64,000 nucleotides of DNA, taken from Monosporascus cannonballus (taxonomy: Eukaryota; Ascomycota; Sordariomycetes; Xylariales). The translations under genes were made by a program, and so were the position numbers. Position 1 is the stretch's first letter; the number at the start of each line of letters is the position of its first letter. Location: positions 1 through 64,000 of the forward strand of contig QJNS01000018.1 of assembly GCA_004154925.1 (NCBI GenBank), given 5' to 3'. The notes under the pieces are model-generated. The model was not told the origin of the DNA. It saw nothing but the letters and a program-made list of their open reading frames with translations, and did not search any database. Of the stretch, positions 1 through 13,038 are shown piece by piece.

Positions 1-356
1 CAACCCACCCCCCCCCCCCCTATTTGGTATAGTGTTCCTAGGCGTTAGTTAGATGGGCATCAATTCCCCTTGAGCCAAGAGTTATATTACATATACGAAT
101 TAAAACAGTACCATCACCTAAATCCTCTTTCGAAGCCTCTCATATGTAGATATACAGGGCATCCCGTCTACCTACTAGGTAGTATCTTCAAACAACCTAA
201 CCAGACTAACGGAGGGGTATCACTGTTTCCTTCCACACATCCCATATAACGTAGCCAAACCCACAACTCTCCCCTTCAAACAGGCAATTCCATCACGGCT
301 CGAAACCTAAAAAGCCGAGGTAGGTAGGCAGGCATTTTCGAACAACCCCCTCACCC
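1..356. other. Intergenic, 3' flank of SFI1
   Basis: No gene is visible. The stretch begins with a C homopolymer after CAACC and carries the TAGGTAGG/CCTACCTA motif that recurs between genes throughout the window. It probably includes the 3' untranslated region of the minus-strand SFI1 gene that ends at 357. Confidence 0.6.
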
Positions 357-3300
357 TCACTGCGCCCACGAAACCCTAAGGTTCCTCCTCGAGCGACTAG
401 CACTGGCCCTCGCGCTGGCGCCGAGTTCCGAACCCCTCATCACGGAGGAGGGGAGGCCCGCCGGTCGCCACGTCGTCGTGCGGCTCGGCACGGGCGCTAG
501 CGGCGTGGTCGATGGGCCGGACGGACGACTCAGGGCCCCGAGCAGCGGCAGCCGCGGCCGGCCGGGGGTCGGCACGTAGACCTCGCGGTCCTCCTGAGCG
601 AAGGCGGTCGCCGTGACCGCGACGGTGGCATTGGCGTTCACGCTGGCAGCGTTCATATTTGCGTGGTCCGCCGCCGGATGCCAGGTGTGATGGGGGAGGA
701 ACAGACGGCGGCGAGCCTGGTCCTGCGTCGCCTCATTTTGCCGCGCGTCTTCGGCCACCCGAACCGTACTCGCGAGGTCCTCCTGCTGCCCCTCGCGCTG
801 GGAAGCCAGCAGCCTATTCACCGCCGCGCGGTCGCACCAGCGCTCGAGGCCGTGCCTCAGGAGCCGCCTATCACGCTTCTCCTGGACGTGAGTGACGGTG
901 AGCACGCGGCCGGTGCGCTGCAAGGCCGCGAGGCCCCAGCCGCGGATGGCGCGCGCGGCGGCCCTGTCCTGCAGGTGACCGGCGGCGTCGCTGGTTAGCA
1001 GCCGACGTTCCGCCGCGAAGTCGCGCCACCGAGTCAGGGTATCCCGCTTCTGCTTGGCTCTCGCCTCGCCGGCGGATGTCGAGCGCGCCCTCTCGAGCGC
1101 GCGGGCGCGCCACGCGTCGAGCACCTGTCCCGTTCGCTGCCATTCATGGCTGATGACGGCTTTCTCGAGGTTCGAGTTCATGGCCTCGAAGCGGTCGAAG
1201 CTCGGCTGCAGCTTCAGGCGCCACCGCGCGATGCAGCGCTCCCCCATCCCCTTCTTGACCCTGCGGCGGGCTTCCGAGTGGGCCTTCTTGATGTCTCGCT
1301 TGTGTTTCGCCTCTGCCGAGGTCCTCCATACCAGGATTGCCTCTTTGGTCTTGTAGTAGTAGTCTGCTTTCGTTGCGTAAGTCTGCCGCTTCTGCTGTAC
1401 CTCGGTAGCCAGCTTCGCCTTAGCTCGCCAGACGGGCAAGGTCTTGCCGGCGCTGTAAGAGAAGTCGATGCCTTCGGCGAGGGACTCCATCTTCTCCTGA
1501 CGGGACAATTCGCCTTGCCGGAAATTTTGCCACATCTCTAGTGCTTCAATCTTCATGGACTTAAGAATGGCAGCTTCTCTCGCGGCTGCCTTCCATGTTC
1601 GTAAGGCACCCGTCGTATTATAGTAATATACAGCACGGTCGCTATATACTTTGAAGACGACCGTCCTCGCAGACTCATTGTCCTTGGCAACTCTCCACTG
1701 CTTCAGGCCCCCCTTGGTCCGTTGTGAGCAATACTCTTGGCTGGCCATTACGTGGAGCACGGCATCGTCATCCTCATGGTCGAACCAGGCATCGAACGCC
1801 CAGCTCTTCATTTTCAATATTTTCCGTTTCTCTCGTGAAGCTGCTATCCAAGGTTTCAGCGCATTTTGGACACGGAGCTTTCGCTCAACACTTTCGGCTT
1901 TCTCTTCGAGTGGCTTGGACCCGTTTGACGTTTGGGCCCAAGTGGTGATTGTGCTTAGAAGAAGAAGCTTCTGCCGGTCTCGAGAAAATAAATATTCGGA
2001 ACCGCGTAGTCCAGCCGCACGCTCCCGCCATGGCTCGACAGTCTTCTGAAACGCGAACTCCTTGACTTTCGTTACGTGGCTCGAGGTGTAGCTCTCCCAA
2101 GCATTAAAAATTCGCATGCGGAGGATGTGTCGCCGCGCAAGCATGGTCCTCTCGTCCAGCTCATCCTCTAATTTCTCATCGTCCGTCTTCTCAACCGGAG
2201 CGTCCGCTACCGGCTTGTCCAGCCCCGAATCCGTAGCTTTTGCTTTGCCTTTTGTAGATTCTGGAGCGTCGCTCTGTAGAGTACCTTTCTTCGATCGAGC
2301 GGCCAGTGCCCTTATTGACGACAACTGCTGCGTCAGTTGGGCCGTATGTTGCCTCTCTTCCGCGTAACTCTCATCGTCATCATCACTCGCAGCTCCTTCG
2401 TCAGTTGCTGCTACTGTATGTACTCTTGCCCGCCCCGGTGCACCGGCCTCTTCTGCTCGCTTGGCCAATGACCGCATCATCAAATATTTTCGAGCCATTT
2501 CAGCCTTTTGGTGCATCTCAGCCGAGCGACTGTCCTCGTCGAAAAGTTCTTCTTCTTCATCAATTACGGGTGCATCCGGCATTGTCGTTGCGGATTCCAC
2601 ACGTTCCATAGGGGCCATAGAATCAAGCAGTGTTTCGTCGAGCCGATGGCGGCGGCCAAACGTTTTGGACTTTAAGCTCATCTCGTATACTTTGGCGGCC
2701 ATGCGCGCCTTCTTGGCTTCCTGCGTAGATCGGTTAAACCACCGGACAAAGGCACGCGATAGCATCAGGTTCTCATGCGCCTTAAGTGCAACCCTTTCCA
2801 TCGGGTCCAGCGGCTCCTCCTCCTCGATCTCCTGTGGGGGGCATCTCCGACATCGTTCTTTAGCGCGCCGTCTCCACCGGGCAAAGGCGTTCTTGGTAGC
2901 AAAGATTTGGTAGGTCCGGGCGGCTATCTGCTCGGTGCGCTTAGAGTATATATTGGAAGGGAGGTAGGGCGGAGGTACCTCTTCAGCTTCTGCGGAAAGA
3001 ATTCTCCATGCGCGGAACGTGTCCTCTACTACCCCTACCATGTCGGCCTCGAGGGCGGCGCGGTACTGATCCCATCTGACGTTGATTTCCTCCGACTGTC
3101 TCTGCCATTGACGAAGAGCATCCAGGACGGAAAATTTGGCGTGATACCTGTCATGGAAAGCAATCGCGCTGTATTCGAGGTTTTGTTCGATCCTAGACTG
3201 AGCAGCTTCGGCATCCTCGACAGGGAGAGGAACCTTGTCAACGGGGTCATCGAGATGTACATCGGGCTCACTCCTGGGGATTGTATAGCTGTCATTTTCG

Positions 3301-3984
3301 TCAAGCTGGGTGTAGAGCTCATCTTTCGGTATCGTATACTCGTCAGTGGTCTCGCCGGCATTGGAATCGTCTCGACCATTATCCGTACTAGGGTATCCGT
3401 CGTCGTCATCGTATTCGCGGGCATGACGACCTGCGGCGCCACGCGATATCGAAGCGCCGTCCGACGTAGAGTACGCATCGGCGTAATCGTCGCCCGCATC
3501 GCCTGGACGCAATGACGGGACATCGAGTTCGATAGTGATGTTCATACGCGACAGCACGGTCCTGAACTTGTCCATAAGAGATCCGCGACCGAACACGCCT
3601 CCGACCTTGAAGACCAGCTTCGTAATCTGCTGGTCGTCCTCCGGGTGGATGCCGTATTCGGGAAGGACCTCATTGTAGGCCTTCAACAGGGCGGGAATCG
3701 GGCGGCGATAAGCTTCAGGTAAGGTGGGTAGGAGATCCTCCGCCCTCACCACTATGTCGTAGAGGATCTTGATGTCTGTGCACCAATTGAGTTAGCACTT
3801 AAGGCGAGATAAAACCCAATTGGTCCGCCGGGCGGGCATAATTACGGTCATCAGAGTACTCGTGGCGATCGCTAGCAGGCATATAGGAGGCGGGAGAAAC
3901 AGGCGACGCATTCAAGTCATGCTCCTGGAAATCCGACCTCACAGAGGCGGAAGCAGACGGTCGACGCCGTGATGGATATGCCAT
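357..3984 (-). CDS. SFI1: Sfi1-type centrin-binding spindle pole body protein
   Basis: Sfi1 forms a long alpha-helical filament that binds centrin (Cdc31) and drives duplication of the spindle pole body. The protein shows at least 17 spaced helical repeats ending in a tryptophan, such as AFARWRRRAK, AFVRWFNRS, IFNAWESY, ALKPWIAA, GLKQWRVAK, AILVWRTSA, VLDAWRARA and GLERWCDRA; this repeat is the hallmark of the family. I infer two exons: 3984-3816 and 3775-357, joined in frame through an Asp codon to read QLDIKILYDIVVRAEDLL, giving about 1195 aa. The intron (3776-3815) is only 40 nt and has a weak GTTTTA donor, but contains a good GCTAAC branch site and a CACAG acceptor. The N-terminus and an Asp/Ser-rich stretch (about residues 130-240) look disordered. 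The gene is divergent from the NDUFAF8-like gene. The family call is secure; the start and small intron are less so. Confidence 0.9.
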
Positions 3985-4580
3985 TGTATAGCCGCAACAG
4001 CTGCGAACCTCAGCATGGTCGGCGCCTCACCGCGGACTCGTGGGGTGTTGCTAAAGCTGAACCGTAATAGCTGGTCAACGGATTTAGACTGGCAAAATGC
4101 TAACTAGGACAGGATGTCATATGCAATTGCAAGCGACGCGGCCAATGAATTTTCGAGCTGGTGATATCTCAGCGGAAAATCCGAGGCCACAGATTATGGA
4201 GGTTGCTGTGCTTAAATATCCAGCGCGTTGTCGCGTCGCATTTCTACTTACTATGTAGAAAACTCAATCTTTAACGGGGCTGGCATTGGTGGGGCATCCG
4301 CGGGAGTCGCCGGGCCCAGTTAACCGTTAGAGTCCCCCCTAAAAAGATACATTGCAGGGCTCGAACAATAAACTACTTTCCCTGCCTAAATCAGCAAGGC
4401 CCGTCTAATTGGTTCAAAATCTCAAGTGCCAGGTATCTCATCCCCCATAACCTGGTAACCTCAGACGTCACTGAAGAGCCCCGCATCATCGTCACCATTA
4501 TCGGCTCTCCTTTTTCCAGCAACACATCCAAACCCCCAACCGGGCCGGCGACGAGGAATTAGTGTACCAGATCCGCGACC
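3985..4580. promoter_or_regulatory. Divergent promoter region, SFI1 / NDUFAF8-like
   Basis: About 600 bp separate the two divergent start codons, so both promoters must lie here. No TATA box or named factor site stands out, and I see no other gene. Confidence 0.4.
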
Positions 4581-4701
4581 ATGCAACCACCGCGACGCAC
4601 GCGGCCGGTCCAGAAGTTCGCCGCCGCCGTATCGCAGTGCTCGGCCGAGGTAAGTTGAAAGGGATCCCACCCAGCCCAGTTCCCATACATACACATGCGC
4701 G

Positions 4702-4732
<31 letters not shown>

Positions 4733-5015
4733 GAATGTATGTTTGTGTGTATGTATGTGTGTACGCCAAGGCGCACCACGGATTTCAGCAGGCGGGATCT
4801 CCTACTGACGAGGTCTGATACTGCACAGGCGGCCGTCTATGGGAAGTGCATCGTCGCCGACTACAACTCGGTGCATAAGGACAAGTGCGCGGCCGAGTTC
4901 ATGAGGCTCAAGGACTGCTACCTGGTAGGTTTAGTTTACGGCAGCCCGGTACGGACCTCTATATCGGCGGCTAGCTTACGTTACATGACAGAAGGCCTCC
5001 AAGAAGACGCGGTGA
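4581..5015 (+). CDS. NDUFAF8-like mitochondrial complex I assembly factor, three small exons
   Basis: A 62-residue protein assembled from exons 4581-4649, 4829-4924 and 4992-5015. All junctions use GT-AG and keep frame: donors GTAAGT and GTAGGT, acceptors CTGCACAG and ATGACAG. It carries four cysteines: CSAEAAVYGKC, then DKCAAEFMRLKDC. This pairing, with the AEAAVYGKC and EFMRLKDC context, resembles the human complex I assembly factor NDUFAF8, a small intermembrane/matrix protein that stabilises NDUFAF5. The Lys-rich end (KASKKTR) also fits. The first intron contains a long (TA)n tract. It is divergent from SFI1 and convergent with the isoleucyl-tRNA synthetase 240 bp downstream. The gene is easily missed because no single exon exceeds 32 codons. 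The family assignment rests on recalled motif similarity; another CHCH-type protein is the alternative. Confidence 0.78.
4702..4727. repeat. (TA)n microsatellite in the first intron of the NDUFAF8-like gene
   Basis: About 13 TA units in a row, followed by GT-rich TATGTATGTGTGTACG. It lies wholly within the intron 4650-4828. Confidence 0.9.
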
Positions 5016-5254
5016 TTCTTGGCTTGTTCGGAGCGAGTAGTGATCAGTGGCATAGAAGCCGAAAAGCTAGCATGCAGGAAGAGCTCAGCAAACTAGACCA
5101 ATAGCACATCAGGACGAAGCAAGCATTGAACTACCGACCCTATACTTTCCAAGTCTTTCTAGTAGAACGTGCATTAGACTTCTATTTCTAGACGTATAGA
5201 GAGCCTCAAGATGCATCAAAATCTAATGGGCTGTCATCGCCTCATCTTCGTGAT

Positions 5255-8200
5255 CTATAGCTTGAGCAACCTCAGCAAGAAGGTGGCCTTTTGCACCTCT
5301 TGTTCTTCCTCCGCGATCACCCCTTCCTGTTTCTCCTTCGGGATCTCGCCCTCGATATGCGTCACCTCGTGCTTGTCCAAGGGTCTCCGCAGCGCCTTCT
5401 CGAAAGACGGAGTCTGTGTCACGAACACTTCCTGGATGCCGATGTTTTCCGGATCCGAGAGCACCTTGTACTCCATCTTGACGTCGTCCGTCGGCGCCAG
5501 ACCCGCCTTCTTCCGGAGCCGTTGTACTCTGCTGATAATCTCTCTCGCCACACCTTCGTGCGCAAGCTCCGGGTAGAGCTCGGTGTCGAGGATCGTCAAC
5601 ACATCATCGTCCGTGTTGACTTCGAGGTTCTGTCCCTCGCCCTTCTCTAGGGCGCGCCTGACTACTAGGTCGCCCGCCTCGAGCCGGATTCCGTCCAGCA
5701 CGATGAACTTATCCTTCGTGTACTGCTTCACTTGTTCGCTTGTCACACTCGGCAGCGCCTTTTTGACCTTCGCCATGTCTTTCTTTAACTTTTTGCCAAG
5801 GACGGGCCAGTCCGCCGTGACCGAGTACTTCACGTTATAGCTCTCCTCGTCTGACGTCAGGACCAGATCACGCACGTTCAGTTCCTCGGTGATGTAGTTC
5901 TCGAGAGTCTTGACATCATCAAGATACTGCTGGTTCGGATGGAGGACGACGAGAGTCTTGAGGGGCGTCTTGAGCCCGATGGTTCGCCTCTCACGAGACA
6001 CTCGGGCCAGTTCGATCACGCGTTGCATACGGCTTACCCTCCTCTCAATCTCGGAATCGAAGAGCTCTTGCCGAACGTTGGGATATGCAAGAAAGTGTAC
6101 GCTCCGAGGATCTTCCGCCCGCAGGTCCTCGGGAATGTGAGGCAGAAGCTTCGTATAAATAGTATCCGTAATGAAAGGGGTGAGCGGAGCCAGGCCTCTG
6201 CATAGCGTGAAAAGGACCTCGAAGAGCGTATTGAGAGCATGGATCGTGTCGTCCAGTCCGTATTCACCCTTTAACCGTCTGCGGTTGAACCTGATATACC
6301 AATTCGTGGTGTTGTCAATGAGTTCCAGCAGTCTCGGTACGACCGTGCATAGACGGTAGCCTGAAGATTATCAGTCATTTGGACCTCCTTACCGCCATTT
6401 TTGGGGTCAAAACATGTTCAACTTACCGGCCATCTCCTGGTTAACGAATTCCAGCAGACTTTGGCAGCTAGCCAGGATCCAACGATCCATGACATTCGTG
6501 TTCGTGCTCTCCATCTTGGGGTCAAACACGTAATCCTTGTTCTCAATCTTCTTGAGTAGTGCAACTTGTCCTTCAAAGAACTTGTAGCTATTCCAGAGGG
6601 GAAGGAGCACCCTCTGAACAACTTCCTTAACGCCCGACTCCTTGAATCTCAGTGGCTCGGCCCTATCAGGTACTCAAGGTTAGTAAACATTCCATCAGAG
6701 TAAACTGGGCGTAAATTTTATGGCCCAGAAAATAATGTAACTCACCTAACCACAGGCGAGTTGATCATGTACAGTCGAAGCGCATCCGAGCCATACTTAT
6801 CCATTATGACGCCAGGGTCGGGATAATTCTTCAGGCGTTTGGACATCTTCTTCCCATCTTCCGCCAAAACGATGCCGTTTACGACACAGTTCTTAAATGG
6901 TGAGACGCCAAATAAATGCGTCCCAAGAACCAGTAGCGTATAGAACCAGCCTCTCGTCTGATCAAGTCCTTCGGCGATGAAATCGCCGGGGAAGCTCTCC
7001 TTGAACTTATCCACGTTCTCGAAAGGATAATGCTGGCTAGCATAAGGCATGCTTCCGGACTCGAACCAACAGTCGAAGACTTCCTCGATGCGTCTCAGCA
7101 CCCCGTTGCCCTTCTTGCTGGGAATAGTGATATGATCGACTTTGTCTCGGTGGAGATCGGTTATTTCGCCCTCGTAACCGCTGAGTTCCTTCAGCTCCGC
7201 AATGCTTCCAACGCAGACTCTCTCTGTCAAGTCTTCGCTGACCCAGAGCGGGATCGGGGTGCCCCAGTAACGGTTTCTTGAGACGTTCCAGTCGCGAGCA
7301 TTCGCGATCCAATTGGCGAACCTGTTCTCCTTGACGAAACTCGGCGTCCAGTGCATGCCCTTGATGTTCTCCAACATCTGGGGGACAATCTCGGGGATGC
7401 GGATGAACCACGACGGTACAGCACGGTAGATAAGAGGCGTGTCGGATCGTGGACACATGGGGTACGAGTGCCTGAGCTGGGAATCAACAACCAGCCGGCC
7501 GGTGCCCTTGAGATGCTTGATAATGTGCTTGTCCGCTTCCTTGACGTGCATTCCTGCGAAATGGCTGACCTTCCCAGTGTAGACACCCCGGTCGTCGACA
7601 GGATCCGGGGGCGGGCGGCTCTCATTGACAATACCATTTGCGAGGCCAACATTATAATCGTCTTCACCGAATGCAGGGGCTTGATGAACGATACCGGTAC
7701 CGCTGTCAGAAGTGACATATGTCGCACTTAGGATCTTAAACGCGACATCCTTAAACTCCTCGACGAAATAATCGAACAAAGGCTCATATTTCCAACCCAC
7801 CATGTCACTGCCCTTGATCTTCTCCACAATTTTATATTTCGCCTTCTTCGGATCCTTGTAGAGAGTAGTGAGGAGCTTCTCCATGAGAATGTAGTTGATA
7901 CCGGATTTCTCGTCGTGAATCTTAACGTACTCGAGGTCCGGATGTACGGCAAGGGCCAGGTTCGACGGTAGAGTCCAAGGCGTAGTGGTCCATGCCAGGA
8001 GGTGTGTTGTGGGATCTTTGACAAGAGGAAAAGACACAACGACGGCGGGGTCGGTCACGTCTTGGTAGTTCTGATTAGCCTCGAAGTTGGACAGGGCGGT
8101 TGTCAGAGCTGTCGAGTAAGGCATCACCCGATATCCCTGGTAGACCTGGCCTTTATCGAAAAGCTGCTTGAACACCCACCACTCGGTCTCCATGAACTTG

Positions 8201-8714
8201 ACATCCATGGTCTTGTAATCATTGTCAAAGTCGATCCAACGCCCCATTCGCTCGACAGTATGCCGCCACTCGTCCCGATATCGCATAACGATAGCGCGGC
8301 ATTCTGCGTTGTACCTCTCCAGGCCCATCTGCATGACAGCCTGCTTGCCCGTGATGTTAAACTTCTTGTCGATCTCATGCTCGATGGGGATGCCGTGTGT
8401 GTCCCAGCCAAACCTCCGCTCCACGTGGTAACCCTTCATCGACCAGTAACGAGGGATAATATCCTTGATAGTGGAAGCGAGCAAGTGGCCATAGTGAGGC
8501 AGTCCCGTCGCGAAAGGGGGTCCGTCATAGAATGTATACCGCGGTCGACCTTCTGACAGCTCGACCTATGATATTTTGTGGTTCAGCATGGAACAACGCG
8601 ATGAGTGTTATGATCCGTTTCAGAAACGTTGCTACTAACCTGGCGCTCGAATGCCCTGATCTCGCGCCATCGTTCAATGACAGCGACTTCCTCCTTCGGG
8701 AAGTCAATTGACAT
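5255..8714 (-). CDS. ILS1: Isoleucyl-tRNA synthetase, cytosolic
   Basis: Class I aminoacyl-tRNA synthetase that charges tRNA-Ile in the cytosol. Exons are 8714-8640, 8565-6746, 6662-6427 and 6360-5255, all with GT-AG introns that keep frame, giving about 1078 aa, the usual fungal length. Sequence evidence: the HIGH-type motif HYGH at about residues 49-52 after GPPFATGLP, the KMSKS-type motif KMSKR at about 598-602 followed by LKNYPDP, the zinc/tRNA-side region RVCVGSIAELKELSG, and the anticodon-binding domain including MDRWILASCQSLLEFVN. The start MSIDFPKEEVAVIERWREI is typical for the family. There is no mitochondrial targeting sequence, so this is the cytosolic enzyme. It is convergent with the NDUFAF8-like gene and divergent from HYM1. 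I see no defects. Confidence 0.97.
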
Positions 8715-9809
8715 TCTGAGAGGGATTGCAAGGGATCAAAGTCAAGTCAGTGGCTAAAGAGGATAATGGTATCTTAAAATCTCTGTATGTCCCGCTCGAA
8801 CGGCCCCGCCTTTTGGGAAGTTTGGACAACCCTTCAGTATGGATTTTTTTTTTTCACGGACTTGGAGGCGATGCTTGGAAACCGGCGCTCAGGTTCACAT
8901 TATACGTAAGTTTTATGGCGGGGTTGTGAGTGAGTCAGGTCCGAAGAATTGAGTCAACCCCCGCCGCCATAGGACACACTGCCCGCCGATGTACTCTTGT
9001 ACCTACAGTAGCAGTCGTTGAAGTTGCGTTGCTATGCGTAGGAGAACAAGGCGATCAATTGGAATCAGAGACTAATGGCGGGGTTCTTGTCGAGTCCCCT
9101 GTTGCCCCCTGTTCGTGCTAAGAGTGGCCAGCCTTGCGTCCACTGGCACAGCACTCGAGTGGCACCACGCTACAGACGCAGGATGATCTGACAAAGATGC
9201 CCCACCTAAACGTCCGTCTAGCAAGTAGCTACTAATTAAGTAGGCACAATACCTACTTAAATGGCCTTGGTTCTGATACTCCTGGGCAGCCACGGCGCTT
9301 GGAATTCAGACAGCGGGGGTTTGTTTCAGGTGTCAGGAGATATTAACGTTACCTGGGTAGCACCTAACGATCTCACCCCGTAAATACTTGTACCTACTAT
9401 CGTTAAACAACACCTACGCTTATATCTGTTCTATTAACCAATATCCCCCCATTCTCCATTTATGATTTATCATTATTAAGGTACCCCGTCTTGGATTCGC
9501 CATATGATAGATCAGCTGAGCCGAAAACAACTAGCCAGCGGCTCAGGGCAACACACCTGGCAATAGACTTCGGCCCAGAACCCAATTGGCCGCTCTGACT
9601 TCCAAGACGGATCCCCAACTGTGTGCCTCATGACGAGAGCCATTCACTGGATATCTCAGTCGCCTATAGGGAATATACTCTGTGATATGATGCACGCCGC
9701 CTCGGGAGTTCTAGGGCACGTATAGATCAGCGTGCCTAGATTTCCTACCAATTCCCCTCTGACCATCGACCGCACCGGCAAATCCCCCTGACAAAGGACG
9801 ACCACAACT
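8715..9809. promoter_or_regulatory. Divergent intergenic region, ILS1 / HYM1
   Basis: About 1.1 kb between divergent starts. It holds a T homopolymer near 8845 and several TACCTA-type motifs, but no convincing coding exon. Both promoters presumably lie here; no specific site is identified. Confidence 0.4.
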
Positions 9810-11129
9810 ATGTCGTTCTTCTTCTCGAGAGGAAGGACTCGGACTAACACGAATGATCTCCCCAAGCAAGCAAGGGATCATGTTCTCAAACTAGATGGTC
9901 CAGGAGGTCCTGCAAAGGTCAAGACTTCTCTTCTGACATCTCCTCTCGAAGCAGTCTACTAACCACTCCTGCGCAGGCCGAGGAGCTAGTCAAAGTCCTG
10001 AGTCAGATGAAGCATCTACTACAAGGGACGCCGGGTATGACCTCGCCCAGCCCGTCCCCTGCGGCTCCTCGTAGGACCTCTCTATGCTAACACTGGCTCG
10101 CACAGAGGTCGAGAGCACACCCGAGCAGGTATACCAGCTAGTCACAGGTTTAATAGAGGAGGACCTCCTACTTTTACTTGCTCAAAACCTCTACCGCCTC
10201 CCATTCGAATCTCGCAAAGACACTCAGGTCATCTTCTCATACGTCTTCCGTTTCCGTCCTCCAACCGCATCACCCAAGACCGACCCAGTCGCCTTGAGCT
10301 ACGTGGTGAACAACAAGCCGCAGGTATTACTGGAGCTGTGCCGATGCTACGACCACAAAGAGAGCGCCACACCCGCGGGCACTGTTTTACGAGAAGTGCT
10401 GAAAAACGAGGCTGCCGCAGCAATTATTCTTTACGACGACGGGGAAGAGCCGGGGTCCAGCCAAAAGGGTGTTACCGCGATTGACAGAGAACGGCCGCAG
10501 AGCGGCAACGGCGTATTTTGGAGGTTTTTTGACTGGATAGACAAGAGCTCCTTCGAGGTCGCCGCCGATGCTTTCACTACCTTTAGGGTAATCGCAACAG
10601 ATAACCGTTTTATTTCGCCGAGTCCCTATCTAACGTGGTGCAGGAACTTTTGACAAAACATAAAGAGCTCGTGCCACGGTATCTCGCGATAAACTTCGAG
10701 TTTTTCTTCGACAAGTACAACAACGTCCTCGTCCAGTCCAACAGCTATGTCACAAAGCGGCAGTCCATCAAGCTGCTCGGCGAGATACTGCTAGACCGTT
10801 CAAATTACAACGTTATGACGGCCTACGTCGACCGAGGCGAGCACCTCAAGATCTGCATGAACCTCCTGCGCGACGACCGCAAGATGGTGCAGTACGAGGG
10901 CTTCCACGTCTTCAAGGTCTTCGTCGCCAACCCCCACAAGTCGGTGGCCGTCCAGAAGATCCTGCTTATGAATCGGGAGAAGCTTCTGAACTTCCTGTCG
11001 CACTTCCTGGAGGACCGGACCGACGACGAGCAGTTCATCGACGAGCGCGAGTTCCTCATCAAGCAGATCCGGAACATGCCGCCCACGCCGGTTCCGCCGA
11101 CCCGGCAGCTGCACCAGCAGGGCGTTTGA
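9810..11129 (+). CDS. HYM1: MO25/Hym1-like scaffold protein of the MOR/RAM kinase network
   Basis: MO25 (CAB39) family armadillo-like scaffold. In fungi Hym1 works with the GCK-family kinase and the NDR kinase Cot1/Cbk1 in polarised growth and septation. Exons 9810-9917, 9977-10034, 10106-10587 and 10644-11129 join in frame to 377 aa. The start MSFFFSRGRTRT is family-typical. Diagnostic stretches are QVYQLVTGLIEEDLL, a helix ending DAFTTFRELLTKHKELV across the last junction, INFEFFFDKYNNVLVQSN, YVTKRQSIKLLGEILLDR and FHVFKVFVANPHK near the C-terminus. Each intron has a clear GT-AG pair (for example GTATGA...CACAG). The last exon is convergent with a gene-poor region. I see no damage, and the family identification is secure. 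Confidence 0.95.
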
Positions 11130-12718
11130 TTGAGAAGAGCTTGGTGGATATGGGTTACGGAGCAGAAGGAGGAAGGGATTACGCGCACGGCTTGGGGGGA
11201 GGCCGTCGAGAAGATACCAGAGGGAGCAGTGGCGTTGGACATATCAGTAGACTTACAGATTCGGCCGTCATGGCAGCATTCGGCTTGCATGTAGCTAGGC
11301 GTTCAGGGTACGGGCAGTTAAATAATCAGTACGCGCATTTATTTATCTCGTTAATTGTTACTACGCCTCTCGAGTAGGCCCCCAACGGCAATTTGGTATT
11401 GTCGAAGGTGGTTATGCAATCCTCGGAGGGCCTCTGGCTGCATCATTACGAAACGCTGTCGTATTTATATCCGTCTGAAACTCTATAATATCCCGTCTTT
11501 TTTAAATATCCATGATTGCCCTTCAATTGGCTTTCTTTTTCTACGGTTTTTGAGGGAAGTCATTCGACATTGTACGTCTACGAACCATATAGGGTCATGA
11601 TAGTTGCAACGGGTGCTTCGGCTTTCGCCCAAACCCCATAGGACGCTTTGGACAAAGGGGCCATCGAATGCATAGAAAATACTCAAGCAACCTAGCATAT
11701 ACCGCTTGGCGTCCTGGCAGGAGTAGGCGCTGACGACGGTGACGTAGGGCGGCCGAGAAGGCTGTGGTCTACCCCAAGCACCAGTTATGGGTCCCAACGT
11801 GTGTGTGTGTGTCCCGACAACGAATGCCGGAGGAGCGGGGCGGTCCGAAAGCGCATGCATAGTCGTAAGCACCTGGCATATAGCCGGCGCGGTCTACCAC
11901 CTGCCGCCGTGGATCGCTGTTCGCGGGCAGGGAGTCTTATCCATGTCCTGTTAGAACCTTCGGGCGTTAGGGGTCCAAGCGCTCGATAGGCACTCCCCCT
12001 ATACAGCTGGGATATCCGACGAATTGTGCTAGCACGAGTGATGACCAACTCGTGATCTTGTGGCCCACGCCGCGAATGGGGCGCCCGTCGGCGAGCCGGT
12101 GCGGGAGATGAGGATGAAGATTGGTTCGCGGAGTGGATGGAGAAGAACATGTATTAGACGAAGGGGGTTTGTACTCTTTTTTCTCTCCCTCTCCTTTACA
12201 TCAAGAATCCTTGCCCATTTCCGGGCGGCTATGTTGTTAAATTAAGCTGTTCGTATCTGAACGGATGCCGCGGCCTATCAGTCTGCCATTTGGCAGACAA
12301 GACGGGATTCGGTTTCTTCGCTTTACTTCTTTCTCGTAAAGGGGCCTCTTAATTCCTTGCGTAGAGTCTATCTGTAGTTCGGGCGAAGATGTTATAGAGG
12401 GACATACTATAGCGTAACCTAGGTTAGGAAGGGGATCGTGAACGCCAGGAGAATCAAGCTAGGCCAGAATTCTCTCTTCCGCCCCCCAGGCCGCTTCCAA
12501 TCTAAACAGGCGCTGACACCATCAGGCACGGATGTGTCTTTCTTGGTTAATGTGTTCATTAAAACGGCTGCCTTATGAAATACCACTCTCGGGCCGTCCT
12601 CAGACTGACTCAGCCTTATTTATTAATTTATGCCGCAAAGGCCTTCCTCCGCGTTCTTTCCATGTCCCCTGTGTATTCACCGAGCCTTCTCCTAGTCCCC
12701 TAGGCCGTCCCCCTATAA

Positions 12719-12887
12719 GGCGCCCTTCGCATAGCGGGAACAGCGTCCCAGTCGTCTTGTTCACTGCCGAATTCTGGGAACTCCTTGAGGCTAACTGCAA
12801 GGCCCTCCAACCGCGCAGTGAAGCCCTAGCTGCTTGCGCAAGAAGAACGCGATTTCGTGGCCTATAATACGACTTGCAGGACCAATA
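12719..12887. repeat. Diverged dispersed repeat, copy A
   Basis: Two blocks, about 12719-12800 and 12829-12887, align with copy B at 13039-13443. The second block (GCTGCTTGCGCAAGAAGAACG onward, through CCTATAATACGACTTG) differs from copy B mostly by C/T and G/A changes. Element type unknown. Confidence 0.65.
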
Positions 12888-13038
12888 ATTTGAATCGGTA
12901 TACTCTGTTGGGCGAAAACTTGACATGCTTTCCAGTCTATTTATTACGGGTCCCATGATTCCTGCGTATCAAGCAGACTCCGCAGTATGAGTGCGCTATG
13001 GGACCTTATCCCAGTATCCTTAAGCCGACGCTCTGTAT

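Noticed and set aside
4302..4380. Possible tRNA-like segment with GGGCTCGAACAATAA
   Set aside because: No matching acceptor stem or D/anticodon arm could be folded around it; no tRNA was found anywhere in the window.
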